64,000 bases of DNA, from positions 43,043,668-43,107,667 of the forward strand of contig OZ024825.1 of NCBI GenBank assembly GCA_964016985.1, given 5' to 3'. The position numbers and the translations under genes were made by a program. The number at the start of each line of letters is the position of its first letter. The stretch's first letter is position 1. The stretch comes from Anodontia alba (Eukaryota; Mollusca; Bivalvia; Lucinida; Lucinidae). Below, piece by piece: positions 1 through 10,200 of this stretch. A model generated the notes under the pieces. That model was given only the letters and a program-made list of their open reading frames with translations. It did no database searches and had not been told where the DNA came from.

Positions 1-417
1 GACAATTGAAAATGCCGTAATTTTGTCATGACAAAACTTGGTGAGTGCATATTGACTGTTTCTTTTCAGAAATCGTATTGCTAATTGGATTCAAATTTCA
101 AACGGAAGCTTTAGATTTGCGAAAATCGTTGGGGCATGGCATCCAATGTACGATTCCATGTATTTTGTCATATAATGCATATCATCTTGGGGTGCATGGT
201 CGCGAGTAAATATTTATTCAGTTTTCATAGAAAATAAAACTGGGAATTTTATGTGAGTCGTCAAACGGTTCACCTTATGTGTCATGCCTTGTTTCCTCTG
301 AAAAAGCAAATGTTTTAGAAAGTCATCTGCTACAAAATAGTAAAGCGGATGCCTAGGAAGAGGCACAATCACAGAACATAGTCTGCCAATGAAACATAGA
401 AGAAGAATTTAAGAAGC
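1..417. other. non-coding, nothing recognised
   Basis: No open frame, hairpin or repeat that I can match elsewhere in the window. It precedes the first PalA copy. Confidence 0.5.
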
Positions 418-694
418 CATTACGAAAACACACCTATTCAAATATATAGACAATTTTATCTCCAAAAACCTAAACTTTCCAGATAAAAAACTCTAATATT
501 TTTATATTTCTGCTCAAAATATAGATTGTGGGTACTCGTTAGAACCGCCTCGGCGAGGCGGTTCTAACGAGTACCCACAATCTATGTTTTGAACAGAAAT
601 AAGAAAAATAATGCATACCCCTGTAAACCCCAGTTATACTATATAAAAGTGGGGTTTAAGGGGGTCATAATTTTATAGGCGTGATTTTGTGATG
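418..694 (+). repeat. PalA MITE copy 1
   Basis: A 277-bp element running from the CATTACG end (A side, about 90 bp of AT-rich sequence) through a central palindrome at about 510-600 to the B side, which holds a second hairpin (TAAACCCCA against TGGGGTTTA), ending CGTGATG. The central hairpin has arms of about 45 nt with GAACCGCCTC...GAGGCGGTTC at its tip. No coding capacity; a non-autonomous DNA transposon by structure. Confidence 0.9.
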
Positions 695-1019
695 CATCGA
701 GACTTGCCTCGTCCCTGGTTGAAATTCCTACCACAAGGGGTGAGATTTCCTTATCCTGCACGGACTGGCTCATGATAGGTTCTTTTTCTCCCAACTTTAA
801 GTGGATTGTCCCTAGGACCAGCGGATTAAATGGTGGACTGCAGTGCTCATGTGAGATAGAAGTTTCTCACATGGGCAAAAAGCCTATCTCCTATAGGCAA
901 AGCTGGGATAATAGACAAACCATGACGCAAAGTACAATTGTAACCAACCAACGATAACCAAAGTACCCAATTCTTTTTTCCCCATCAAGGTGACAACAAT
1001 GGCAGCCAGGACCCACTAA
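695..1019. other. non-coding, nothing recognised
   Basis: Holds a 61-codon open frame at 772-957 with no recognisable domain and no sign of splice context. Otherwise nothing supported. Confidence 0.4.
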
Positions 1020-1265
1020 AGTCTACAAACTTTGAATGACACTTTAAGGGGAATGATAACACTTTCAAGGGAGGTAAAGCTTTCAAAATGGTTTGACTTT
1101 CTTTTGCAAAGGGTTCTATCCTTTTAGGAACGAATTAGCTCCATTTGCTTTTAGGTGGACTCGTTTTCTGAAGCAGCTCAGTGTTCAGGAAAGCAAACAG
1201 GAAATCGGAAAAGCCGCCCACTTGTAAAAATGGCGTAAAAATGAATGTATCAAGTGCACTTTAGT
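1020..1265 (+). repeat. PalJ-type repeat, degenerate
   Basis: Matches 9970-10200 and 24355-24570 in order: AAGGGAGGTAAAGC, TTTGACTTTCTTTTGC, a decayed hairpin around CTTTTAGGAACGAATTAG, then GGAAAGCAAACAGGAAATC and CTTGTAAAAATGGC. The hairpin arms have diverged from the family form. Confidence 0.55.
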
Positions 1266-1645
1266 GTTGAGACATATGTGAAGAGCTCAGGCCCGTTAAG
1301 CCCGCACACAAACGCGGTCAGAGGAGGCTCTTCTTTAGCTTAGAGAATCTTTAAATGCAAAGACTGATGTGGATCTCTGCTGCTCGTATATTACAACTCG
1401 TTTTCGTTACGTGTTTCTAATCAGTATGTAACACAAATGAGCTGTTGTTATTTTTTTCTGACACATTTAAATAAATAAGATATGTCCTTAATATCAGTAT
1501 ATCGTGCAAGATGTTATTGAATTCCCATTTACGTCTTAGTTAAAACAGAAAGGATTCTTTGAACATATGTTTTAGTGTTTACGGCTGTGATAAATCTGTT
1601 AAACTACTAATGAATATGTTTCTAAGTTTGTATTGAGAAGAAATT
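1266..1645. other. non-coding, nothing recognised
   Basis: AT-rich sequence between PalJ and PalI copies, with no supported feature. Confidence 0.4.
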
Positions 1646-1874
1646 TGAGCCGCAATGTCAGAAAACGTACCTTTCGGCATGTGCGCAAAGCGAAGATTCA
1701 GATCAGATTTGCGCAGTCTGATCAGAATCTTCGCTGGGCGCATTTTGGATAGCAAAGGATGCGAAGTTTCTTCATGCGGACAACGAAGACTCTGATCAGA
1801 ATGCAAGGATTCGCAGGCTTGTGCTAGTCTTCATTGGGCGTATCAAAAGGTACGTTTTCTGTCGTTGCGCCTCA
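1646..1874 (+). repeat. PalI MITE (subtype 1)
   Basis: Ends are inverted: GAGCCGCAATGTCAG at the left and GTCGTTGCGCCTCA at the right, with AAAACGTACCTTT against AAAGGTACGTTTT just inside. The interior has hairpins of the type GCGAAGATTCAGATCAG / CTGATCAGAATCTTCGC. Same subtype as 11188-11428, 47748-47985, 51630-51832 and 62505-62745. Confidence 0.75.
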
Positions 1875-1881
1875 TTTATTT

Positions 1882-1988
<107 letters not shown>

Positions 1989-2059
1989 GTTGCTGGGCAA
2001 CCAAAACTGTAATCAGTCTGAAACCTTGCAAGACAAAGCAATTGTTTTATAGAAGTATA

Positions 2060-2262
2060 CCGAGAAAGAAGTTCCGTATTGTTTGATGATAGAAAAATGT
2101 CATTACCTGAAACAAGAAACAAAATGTTCAAGGTATGTTAAGAGAGGAAGTTATTGACAAAGGTGATTCGTATTGTTTGATGATAGAAAAAATGTCACTA
2201 CTTGAAATTAGACACGAAAACGTTCAAAGTATGTTAAGCAAGGAAATTAATAACAAAGAAGA
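2060..2262. repeat. two-copy 96-bp tandem repeat
   Basis: GTATTGTTTGATGATAGAAA occurs at 2076 and again at 2172, followed in both by AATGTCA(T/C)TAC and, further on, AAGTATGTTAAG or AAGGTATGTTAAG. Period 96 bp, two copies with several mismatches. Confidence 0.8.
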
Positions 2263-2608
2263 CTGTGTTTGTTCATAGCGGTGAAAAAGTACTGACAAAT
2301 ATTTCCTGCCTATGTCCTTTGGTTTCAGAATGAGTGAGCAAAGCTTTCGAGTAAAGTGCGTTAGAGTGGCAGTCATTGCCAAGAATATGTTACTACATAC
2401 ATATATGCTTCCCTTTACCCGGAATTTGAACGCAATCTGATGAGGATGTTAGTCAGATACTCGTCATACTTGTGCCATTGACCCAGCTGATTCGTCCGCT
2501 GTCTTTTCCGCAAGTCATCTGAGGAGTTGGCGCAAGCAGATTCATTTTTACAACTGGTTTAAGAGTCGTGTGACGGCCGTAAAACGTCTCCCCGTACTTT
2601 ACTATTGT
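2263..2608. other. non-coding, nothing recognised
   Basis: No supported gene or repeat between the 96-bp tandem repeat and PalA copy 2. Confidence 0.4.
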
Positions 2609-2887
2609 CATTACAAAACACACATATTCAAATATATTGAGAATTTTACCATCAAAAAAATGAAAACTTTCATATGAAAAATTCTGGTAGTTTTCATATT
2701 TCTGCTCTAAACATAGATTGTGGGTACTTGTTAGAACCGCCTTGGCGAGGCGGTTCTAACGTGTACCCACAATCTATGTTTTTGAGCAGAAATAACAAAA
2801 CTAATGTATACCCCTGTAAACCCCAGTTTTACTGTATAAAAGTGGGGTTTAAGGGGGTCAAAACTATATAGGCGTGTTTTCGTGATG
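2609..2887 (+). repeat. PalA MITE copy 2
   Basis: A 279-bp full copy in A-to-B orientation. The start CATTACAAAAC has lost the CpG of the family TIR; the end is CGTGATG. The central hairpin tip reads CGCCTTGGCGAGGCG. Confidence 0.9.
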
Positions 2888-2929
2888 TATAGTTTATTTT
2901 AATCCTTTATAATCATTGGGCCTATTCTG

Positions 2930-3262
2930 GGAAAGTTTGTATGAGAGTCACTGATGAGACCTAATTGGCCGAAACTAGCTAGTCTGGCCCAGAAAACGAC
3001 ACTTTAGATGTTTTCAGGTTTTTGAGTGTATTCATTGTTCCCAATGATAATTCCTTTTAGAATATATTAATCTTCACTATAGCTGTGTTTAGTGCCGTAA
3101 CACGTCTCCTGTAGTTCATTATTGTGTGTTTATATTTTCTGGTTCATGAGGGTGACTGAGAAGTCTAATTGGCTAAAACTGGTCTAAAAAACTTGAAAGT
3201 CTAGCTGTTTTCAGTTTTTAGTGTGTTCATTGCTCCCAATTGTCATTTCTTTTAGAAGGTAT
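2930..3262. repeat. two-copy direct repeat, about 200 bp period
   Basis: Two diverged copies (about 2930-3065 and 3130-3262) share in order: CCTAATTGG/TCTAATTGG, AAACTAG/AAACTGG, TGTTTTCAG, TTGAGTGTATTCATTG/TTAGTGTGTTCATTG, CCCAAT and TTCCTTTTAGAA/TTTCTTTTAGAA. Not coding. Confidence 0.7.
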
Positions 3263-3691
3263 TCTTGCGCTCAGCCTAGATTTTGTTCGTGTTTGCATCT
3301 GTGGTGCATGGTTTATTACTAATAATTTTCAACGTCTCTATGTGCGAAATTGAAATTGCTTCATATGTATTTCAAAATGATAAACGGGTGACAGCGACGA
3401 ATTGAATGAATAGCATTCAATTGAATGATTCACTATTGCCAGTGATAGATTGGCTACATGTATCGCTAGTATGGTATTTGTGTTTGAAACATACAATGTC
3501 GCAGTTCCATGCTGTGGAAAACACAGTGCTGCATTTCAGGTAAAATTGCTTTTTTGTCTGACGCAATAGAAGTGATTTCTAATAAGCGCACAAATGCAAT
3601 TCGAGTTTCTTCTGACGGCAATAATAGAAGCTGAGCTGCTGGCATCGTCTTTTTATTGTAACTTATTCAACACTGTTTAGCGACCACCTCG
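3263..3691. other. non-coding, nothing recognised
   Basis: No supported feature up to PalA copy 3. Confidence 0.4.
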
Positions 3692-3972
3692 CATCACGAA
3701 AACATGCCTATATAGTTTTTACCCCCTAACACCCCACTTTTATATAATAAAACCGGGGTTTACAGTGGTATACAGTATTTATCTTATTTCTGTTCAAAAA
3801 CTAAGATTGTGGGTACTCGTTAGAACCGCCTCGCTAAGGCGGTTCTAACGAGTACCCACAATCTATGTTTTGTGCAGAAATATGAAAAAAATATCAGAGT
3901 TTCTCATCTGAAAATTTTCAGTTTTTGGAGGTGAAATTTTCTATATATTTGAATAGGCTTGTTTTCGTAATG
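3692..3972 (-). repeat. PalA MITE copy 3
   Basis: A 281-bp full copy in B-to-A orientation (CATCACGAAAAC at the left, GTTTTCGTAATG at the right). The hairpin tip reads CCTCGCTAAGG. Confidence 0.9.
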
Positions 3973-4009
3973 GATAGCAATAACATCTATCTTAATTTCC
4001 TTTACGAAG

Positions 4010-4240
4010 AAACTGACATACTTTCAGGGGCAAATGCCAAAAATGTTATTACTTCTCTGCTGAAAAGTTGCTAAGGCGTCCACTCTAAAAGAAAAGAATT
4101 TGCTCCCAAAGGGGCAATTTCTTTCCTCTTGGAGCAAACGCCTTAAAACGGACTTGATGTACCTGAAGGCAGACAAAAAATCTCAAAATGTCTTCCTTGT
4201 AAAAATAAGCGACAGAATTACAAAGTGTATCCAGTGCTCA
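4010..4240 (+). repeat. PalJ-type hairpin repeat
   Basis: Hairpin at 4083-4150 with TCTAAAAGAAAAGAATTTGC on the left and GGGGCAATTTCTTTCCTC on the right, in the family context. The downstream AAAAATAAGCGACAGAATT matches the AAAAATGGC position of other copies. Confidence 0.65.
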
Positions 4241-4256
4241 TAATGACTAAAATTGT

Positions 4257-4559
4257 TGTTGTGTTGAGATTTTACGGCCCAGTCAACCCAATGGGGTCAT
4301 GTCGAGCGCGGTCAGTTTACCTAACCACACGTTTACTGGGCAGGCTTAGTCCTCTAAGCGGTTAACCAGTACTGTGCACATTCTTTCGCCAGAAACTGAC
4401 AACTGCCTTTCTTGAATCAGCGGAAGGGAGAGAATGACCGTAGAAAATATTTCATGATCAATCTCCACGAAAGAATGTTGCCGACCTCGGCGGGGGTTGA
4501 ACCCGCGACCTCCTGGTCTCCAGTCGGACGGCGCATCCAACTGAGCCACCGAGGCCGGC
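4257..4559 (-). mobile_element. tRNA-derived SINE with 13-bp target duplication
   Basis: A 303-bp insertion read on the minus strand. The 5' head has a pol III A box like TGGCTCAGTTGG and B box GGTTCAACCCC (minus strand, about 4490-4558). The 3' end is CCGTAAAATCTCAACACAAC, a decayed form of the CCCCAACA tail of the sister copy. It is flanked by a perfect 13-bp duplication TGACTAAAATTGT at 4244-4256 and 4560-4572. Sister copy at 49531-49831. The tRNA-like part is not a functional tRNA: the anticodon stem does not pair. Confidence 0.93.
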
Positions 4560-4755
4560 TGACTAAAATTGTACATTTGAACTAGGTACGAACTCTATAT
4601 TATAGAAATTTAATAACTTGTTGGTTTCATCCACTCTGGAAATATATTTACTGAAAAATCAACTATTTCTGTTCGTTCATTGTACCACAAACCACGATAT
4701 TTGTTCTTTATATTCATTCGGACACCGTAACCCCGTATCATACTTATCCTTAAAA

Positions 4756-4945
4756 TTAACCCTTGCCATGTTGAGTAAATTAAGATGCCACGCCCACTTC
4801 AAATTTTCATCCAAACAGATTACTTGATCCATATTGTTGATACCAATTCAAATACTGAATGACAAACAGTGCAGATTCCGATCAGTTGGCTTCTTAGATC
4901 CAGATCAGTTGGCTTCATATTCATCTTCAGCAGGACCAGGGTTGA
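4756..4945 (-). repeat. PalG MITE
   Basis: TTAACCCTTGCCAT at one end and ACCAGGGTTGA at the other. The interior repeats GATCAGTTGGCTTC twice instead of forming the full hairpin seen at 8683-8895. GCCACGCCCACTTC and AGATTACTTGATCC match the other copies in reverse. Confidence 0.75.
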
Positions 4946-5097
4946 CAATTCTATTTGTCCACCTTTAAATGTGTCAAAATATGGCAATGGAAAGGAACAA
5001 ATTGACCTGCAACCACAATGCTTACCGAAGCCTGTCTGTATAAACGGTACATGTACCGTTTGTACCAACCCAAATGGATGTCGAGCAATAAACACAT

Positions 5098-5108
5098 TCT
5101 CTCTCTCC

Positions 5109-5145
<37 letters not shown>
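5098..5145. repeat. (CT)n microsatellite
   Basis: About 48 bp of CT repeats with two interruptions. Confidence 0.95.
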
Positions 5146-6048
5146 ATTCTGTCACGGTACGTTGGGGAATTGTATAAACAGAAATACGGTAATAGTGTAC
5201 TCTTAACATATTTTTTCTAAACTCATTAACACCTAAATTCCTTACCATACTTGCCTTCAATTTGTATGACCTGATAATGTGTGTAAAAGTACTGACTGAT
5301 GAGCTTCATCAGTACAGACCCTGATCAAACTGCTCCCTTGATCAAACTACTCCCTAGAAGCAGTTAGACTTTGGTCTCTGCTGTTTGCTCAGGCTCCGTC
5401 GAAATATTTAGAATAAACACGGTATGTACAATCTGCGAATCGTTGACCTGTCAACCATGTAGATAATTTAGATAATTATTGCACTATGGTTTGCAAACTA
5501 TTTTGAGATGATTATTTACGACTGATGTCCTTTGTAATGCCGGAATACTTATCAAGCGGTGCAAGGTGTATGTATCAACTTATTTTCAAATTATCATAAA
5601 TATGTATTTAATATGCAACCGATTAAAGATTATATCATTTTATTACAGGTATATGCCCGATAAAATCAATCTTGGTGTCTGGTCCCTTTTATTTAATTTT
5701 ATTTATCCGACAGCTCTTATCGGACTATCAACACCGAACCGTAGATTGAAAATTTTGCGCATCAGAAAACCGAGCATATACATGTATGATAGAAACCTTC
5801 ACACCTTCGCTGTTTGCAAATTCATAGAATTTGAAAAAAAAAAAAGAGAATCGTAACTGAAGGAAACAGCCTCTCCTGAATGTGTACCCGTTCCCCTTAA
5901 CCTTTCCACATTCTGGGCTAATTCAGCTCCCCCACCCAATTGTAGACAAAGAGTTCATTTGCTTAGTCAGTTAGTTAACTTAACAAAGATTTACTTGCAT
6001 ATTAACAATATTAAGACTTCATTTACCTCTGGCATTTCATATCATTAA

Positions 6049-6049
<1 letters not shown>
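5146..6049. other. non-coding; weak PalE-like remnant
   Basis: At about 5218-5425, CTCATTAACACC, ACAGACCCTGATCAAACTGC and CTGCTGTTTGCTCAGG resemble the PalE variant at 8080-8240 but without a clean hairpin. The 96-codon frame at 5566-5856 has no recognisable domain. Confidence 0.4.
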
Positions 6050-6092
<43 letters not shown>

Positions 6093-6126
6093 AATAAAAA
6101 AAAAAAAGAATAAATAAAATAAAAAA
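6050..6126. repeat. A-rich low-complexity tract
   Basis: About 41 A residues followed by imperfect TAAATAAAA and CAACAACAA units. Confidence 0.9.
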
Positions 6127-6319
6127 CAACAACAACAACAACACATTTATGATAACTCCGTTCCAGGCTAAGGTAGTTTACCACCCCCTTTCCCAGATTT
6201 TTTTTTACAATGGAACAACCCTCGTTCCAGACAGATTCTGAAAATAAGACCCCTTTTGTCAGCACATCCCTACCCATGCTTATATAGTGTGTCCCCCTCC
6301 CTCCCCCGCATACCCCGGG

Positions 6320-6458
6320 AATTCAGCAGATGACAAATTGGTGGCTTTTCTTATTTTTCCAGTCTCGCAGGAAATATCAAATCCTATTTTCTAGGGAAAC
6401 TAAGAAAAAATATTTCAATATGTAGTCTGTTGAAAATATCCAGAGTGCTAAGCGTTAA
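6320..6458 (+). repeat. PalH MITE, left end missing
   Basis: TTCAGCAGATGACAAATTGG, a decayed palindrome around ATCCTATTTTCTAGG, then GTCTGTTGAAAATAT and AGAGTGCTAAGCGTTAA. The right TTAA end is intact; the left terminal segment is gone. Confidence 0.75.
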
Positions 6459-6897
6459 ACTTTCTGACATTGTATCACTTTTTTATGTCCCTTTTGTTCA
6501 TCTTGACAGCACCAATCGAACAGTGAGAAAATAATTTGTCCCTCTGTACTTAATAACAGCTTATAAAGATATGTATCAGACACATTAGCGGGTCGCACAG
6601 AAGCCGCTTTTGTGTCTCCGAAATCACGGGTCTCAATCGCTGTCATAAAGGAAGAGACTTTACGCCTCAATTGACGGGAAATTGGATTTCAATTGGATAA
6701 TAGAAATATATGCAGCCGTTTTATGACAAGAGAAAAGACGTTTTTCTAAATCTTTTATTTTACGTTGTAAATGCCGAATATAAACACCTTAGGGATGAAA
6801 ATAAAGACAGACTTCCTTTTTTGTTACAATATGAATGGATTAACTGATAAAACTCGCAGTAAGTGTTTGATCTGTACTGTGTAAATGGCTCTCATTA
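6459..6897. other. non-coding, nothing recognised
   Basis: The 71-codon frame at 6455-6670 (-) overlaps the PalH end and has no recognisable domain. Confidence 0.4.
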
Positions 6898-7175
6898 CAT
6901 CACGAAAACATGTCTATATAATTTTGACCCCCTTAAACCCCACTTTTATATAGTAAAACTGGGGTTTACAGGGGTATACATTATTTTTATTATATCTGCT
7001 CAAAACATAGATTGTGGGTACTCGTTAGAATCGCCTCGGCGAGGTGGTTCTAACGAGTACCCACAATCTATGTTTTGAGCAGAAATATGAAAAATATCAG
7101 AGTTTTTTATATGAAATTTTTCAATTTTTGGAGGTGAAATTTTCTATATATTTGAATAGGCGTGTTTTCGTAATA
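6898..7175 (-). repeat. PalA MITE copy 4
   Basis: A 278-bp full copy in B-to-A orientation. The hairpin tip has mismatches (GAATCGCCTC against GAGGTGGTTC). Confidence 0.9.
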
Positions 7176-7659
7176 TTGTTAGCTTTGTTATTAAAATACT
7201 CTTTTCAGGTTAACGGATACAACTTAAAGATTTTGTTGTAGGCCCAACCACTGTCATTTACTTACATGTAGTCCCAATAGTGTCCATCATTACTTAATGC
7301 CTTAATTAAGCAAAGTTCAGAACAAACGGGAACTATACTTAAACGTGTGTTCTCCCAAATGTGAACCCCCATGAGATGGAAAATATGATGTCTAAAAATC
7401 TTTTTTGTGAAAAAAAAAAAAAAAAAAGAAATTGCCGGTAATATATGTAACAATCTGATACTATCTAATTATATATATTAACCGCAGTACACCATTAAAT
7501 GAGTTATATTTAATTCACACCACTGTAAAATAAAATAATTTCAAACTTGTCCTCAAGTAACTAGAGATAGTGGTGGTAACTTGATTCCTCTGCAAGCCCC
7601 GAGATATTTACCTTTATAATGTAAGTTATTATTTTTCTGCAAGAAACCGTAAAGATGAT
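7176..7659. other. non-coding, nothing recognised
   Basis: Includes a 17-bp A run near 7410. No gene or matched repeat. Confidence 0.4.
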
Positions 7660-7930
7660 GGTACAAAGAATGCACCGTATTTACCCTAAGTATTGGGACA
7701 CATTAAGGGGAATTAATACTCTCAGAAGAGTTTCTGCCATTTTCACAAGAGATTTAACTTTTGTGACATCCAAAAGTTGCGTTCCTATACATCAGTCCCC
7801 TTCTGAAAAAGGGACTACTCTAAAAAAGAAAGAATTTGTTTCCAATCTGTAAAACGAAAGAAATTATTTCCTTTGGAGGAAATTCTTTTCTTTTCGTGTA
7901 TACCTCTTTTTAGAAGGGACAAATCAATTT
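7660..7930 (+). repeat. PalJ hairpin repeat
   Basis: Hairpin between 7805 and 7918: CCTTCTGAAAAAGGGAC, TCTAAAAAAGAAAGAATTTG on the left, and GGAAATTCTTTTCTTTTCG and CTTTTTAGAAGGGAC on the right. Confidence 0.7.
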
Positions 7931-7945
7931 ATACAGACCCAGCAG

Positions 7946-8035
7946 GCACACAACGTTAAACAACGGCTATTCAACGTCAAGACGTTGATTAAAAGTTGAA
8001 TAGATGTTGTTTCAACGTTGTATACCCGCTGGGAG
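7946..8035. repeat. short palindromic ACGTT element
   Basis: Ends CCAGCAGGC and CCCGCTGGG are inverted. The interior is built from CAACGTT/AACGTTG motifs (CACAACGTTAAACAACG, TCAACGTCAAGACGTTGA, TTTCAACGTTGTATA). It looks like a minimal 90-bp palindromic MITE; the superfamily is not determined. Confidence 0.7.
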
Positions 8036-8079
8036 AGTTATCTCCCCAGAAAGAGTATCTGTTACATGTACCCTTAACT

Positions 8080-8240
8080 CATTACTATACTTGTCTTAAT
8101 TTTTGAGCGTCCATTCGACTACCTGTTTTTGTATCTAAATGCTGTTTGAGTGATAAACAGTGTGGACCCTGATCAGACACCACATTCTGCAGCGTCTGAT
8201 CTTGGTCTACACTGTTTGCTCAGGTCTGTCTGTCCGAACG
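8080..8240 (+). repeat. PalE-like MITE variant
   Basis: TAACTCATTACTATACTTG then the hairpin AAACAGTGTGGACCCTGATC / GATCTTGGTCTACACTGTTT, followed by GCTCAGGTCTGTC. Similar but worn sequences lie near 5300, 17010 and 20040. Confidence 0.65.
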
Positions 8241-8254
8241 TTTTGATGAATCAT

Positions 8255-8580
8255 ACAAAAAAGATGTCTTCGCAGCATAGATCGACGGAAAAGACCCGGA
8301 TCTGCCTGCGCATCCGCACAGTCTAGCCAAGTCTTCGCCATTGGAAATGTCCATACACCCAATAAATTTTCCATGTAATCAGAAAATAGTCTGTAGCATA
8401 TATGCGGAGAGCAAGGATCTACATCAGTCTGCGTATCCGCGCAGTTTGACAAACTGTGCTACAATGTACCGCGAAGCTGGGTAGAAAAGTCATCTGTTCG
8501 CCAATACATTCTACCGTATTCAATGATTCTGTTATTGGGCAGCGAAGGTCTTGATCAGACTTCGAATGCGCAGTCTAATT
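8255..8580 (+). repeat. PalI cluster, degenerate
   Basis: Several PalI modules: GATCTGCCTGCGCATCCGC, CAGTCTGCGTATCCGCGCAG, CAGCGAAGGTCTTGATCAG and CAATGATTCTGTTATTGGGC. The last is typical of subtype 2. Boundaries uncertain. Confidence 0.6.
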
Positions 8581-8682
8581 CAGTGGACATTCTGTGTCCG
8601 CATATGCAATGAGAGGCATTTGTTATTGTTGTGTCTGTTAGTATGTTTGAAAAGATAAAATGAAGTTTTCTTTTGATTTGGA

Positions 8683-8895
8683 TTAACCCTAGTCCTGCTG
8701 AACCCGGATATGCCCTGCCTTTGCAAACAGTGTAGATCCAGATCAGTTGGCTTCTGAAGAAGCCAACTGATCTGGATCTGCAGTGTTTGCTATTAAGTAT
8801 GTGAATTGTATCAAAAACCTGGATCAAGTAATCTGACTGGCTGAAAATTAGAAGTGGGCGTGGCGTCTGAATTTATTCAATATGGCAAGGGTTGA
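8683..8895 (+). repeat. PalG MITE, best copy
   Basis: TTAACCCTAGTCC at the left and GGCAAGGGTTGA at the right. The central hairpin is near perfect: GCAAACAGTGTAGATCCAG and ATCAGTTGGCTTC pair with GAAGCCAACTGAT and CTGGATCTGCAGTGTTTGC. The TTAA plus CCC terminus is the piggyBac pattern. Confidence 0.85.
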
Positions 8896-9006
8896 AACAA
8901 ATGTATTACCGTTTTTACCCTAAGTATTGTTGGGATAACTCTCTGACGTATTTGCCCTTCAGTTTGTCTTAACTTTTACTAACAGTTGATTATATAAAAC
9001 ACTGCA

Positions 9007-9284
9007 CATCACGAAAACACGCCTATATAATTTTGACCCCCTTGAACCCCACTTTTATATAGTAAAACTGGGGTTTACAGGGGTATACATTATTTTTCTT
9101 ATTTCTGCTCAAAACATAGATTGTGGGTACTCGTTAGAACCGCCTCGGCGAGGCGGTTCTAACGAGTACCCACAATCTATGTTTGAGCGGAAATATGAAA
9201 AAATATCAGAATTTTTTTTCTGAAAATTTACATTTTCTGGTGGTAAAATTTTCAGTACATTTGAATAGGCGTGTTTTCGTAATG
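9007..9284 (-). repeat. PalA MITE copy 5
   Basis: A 278-bp full copy in B-to-A orientation with an almost perfect central hairpin (about 9105-9197, tip CCTCGGCGAGG). A good reference copy for the family. Confidence 0.93.
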
Positions 9285-9671
9285 AGAATGCGGTGTCTAT
9301 GTTTAAACTGTTTGACCAGGCTTGTCTGTTCGAATACTGAAGAGTTACTGCGGAACACAGTTGTATTCCGCACAGCTTGAAGGAAACATTATTGGGGTTA
9401 ATGTTGCAGTAAATATTACGCTGAATGAAATAAATTGTCTTTGTGGCGACAATGTCAGTTCTTCCAGTTGTTAACTGAATTTTGTTTGACTGTAATACAT
9501 GTAGCAAATGACTATGTCAGACTGCGTAGCCATGGATTTATCAGGACCATCAGCGTTTGCCATTATAATTTATTGTGATGTTTATATGCGAACAACAGCG
9601 ACCGTCCACTCCAAATCTTCTTGCGAACGTCTTAGACAGGAAAAAGCCGAAAAAGAACCCCCATCACCCCC

Positions 9672-9726
9672 CACCCCCCCCAAAAAAAAAAAACAAAAAA
9701 AAAAAAAAAAACAAAAAAAAAAAAAA
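9672..9726. repeat. A-rich low-complexity tract
   Basis: C run then A runs broken by single C residues. Confidence 0.9.
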
Positions 9727-9779
9727 CAGGCGTGACTCAGTGTGAGACAGAAAGCCTTATCTTATAGGTATAGACTAGG

Positions 9780-9955
9780 CACAGATTAACTTGCCCTCCT
9801 GCGCACAGTTTGATCAAGGCCTTTGATATCTGCTTACAGAACTTTGGATATTGTGAATGCATCACATTTGGCAGACTGCGCGGTTGCACAGGCTGATCTG
9901 GGCCTTCGCTCTTAGCATATGGCATAAGTCCCTTTTTCTGAAGTTGCCATAACAT
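9780..9955 (-). repeat. PalI repeat, degenerate
   Basis: CCTGCGCACAGTTTGATCAA, GCAGACTGCGCGGTTGCACA and GGCTGATCTGGGCCTTCGC are recognisable PalI hairpin arms. Ends not defined. Confidence 0.6.
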
Positions 9956-9969
9956 AATACCAGCTTTTG

Positions 9970-10200
9970 AGTGTTTAAGGGAAACTGATACATTTCAAGG
10001 GGAAGTAACTCCATCAACATTGGTTTGCCTCCTTTCTGAAAAAAGATACACTGTAAAAGGAAGAATTTGCTCCCAAATTCTTTCAGTTTACAGTACAGCC
10101 CTTTTCAGAAGGGCCTTGGTGTGCTAGAAAACAAACAAGGGGTCACAGCAGTTGCCTCCTTTTTCAGTAATGGCAGAAAATTAACCAAGTACATCAAGTT
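9970..10200 (+). repeat. PalJ hairpin repeat
   Basis: AAGGGGAAGTAACTCCATC, TTTGCCTCCTTTCTGAAAA, hairpin TGTAAAAGGAAGAATTTGC / AATTCTTTCAGTTTACAG, then CTTTTCAGAAGGGCC, AACAAACAAGGGGTCAC and TCAGTAATGGCAG. The clearest full-length PalJ copy. Confidence 0.7.

Noticed and set aside
4490..4558. A genuine tRNA gene on the minus strand
   Set aside because: It has A and B boxes but the anticodon stem does not pair, it is joined to a 230-bp body and it is flanked by a target duplication, so it is a SINE head. The 49531 copy is the same.
5566..5856. 96-codon frame as a gene
   Set aside because: No domain, AT-rich composition and an A-run end; no supporting context.
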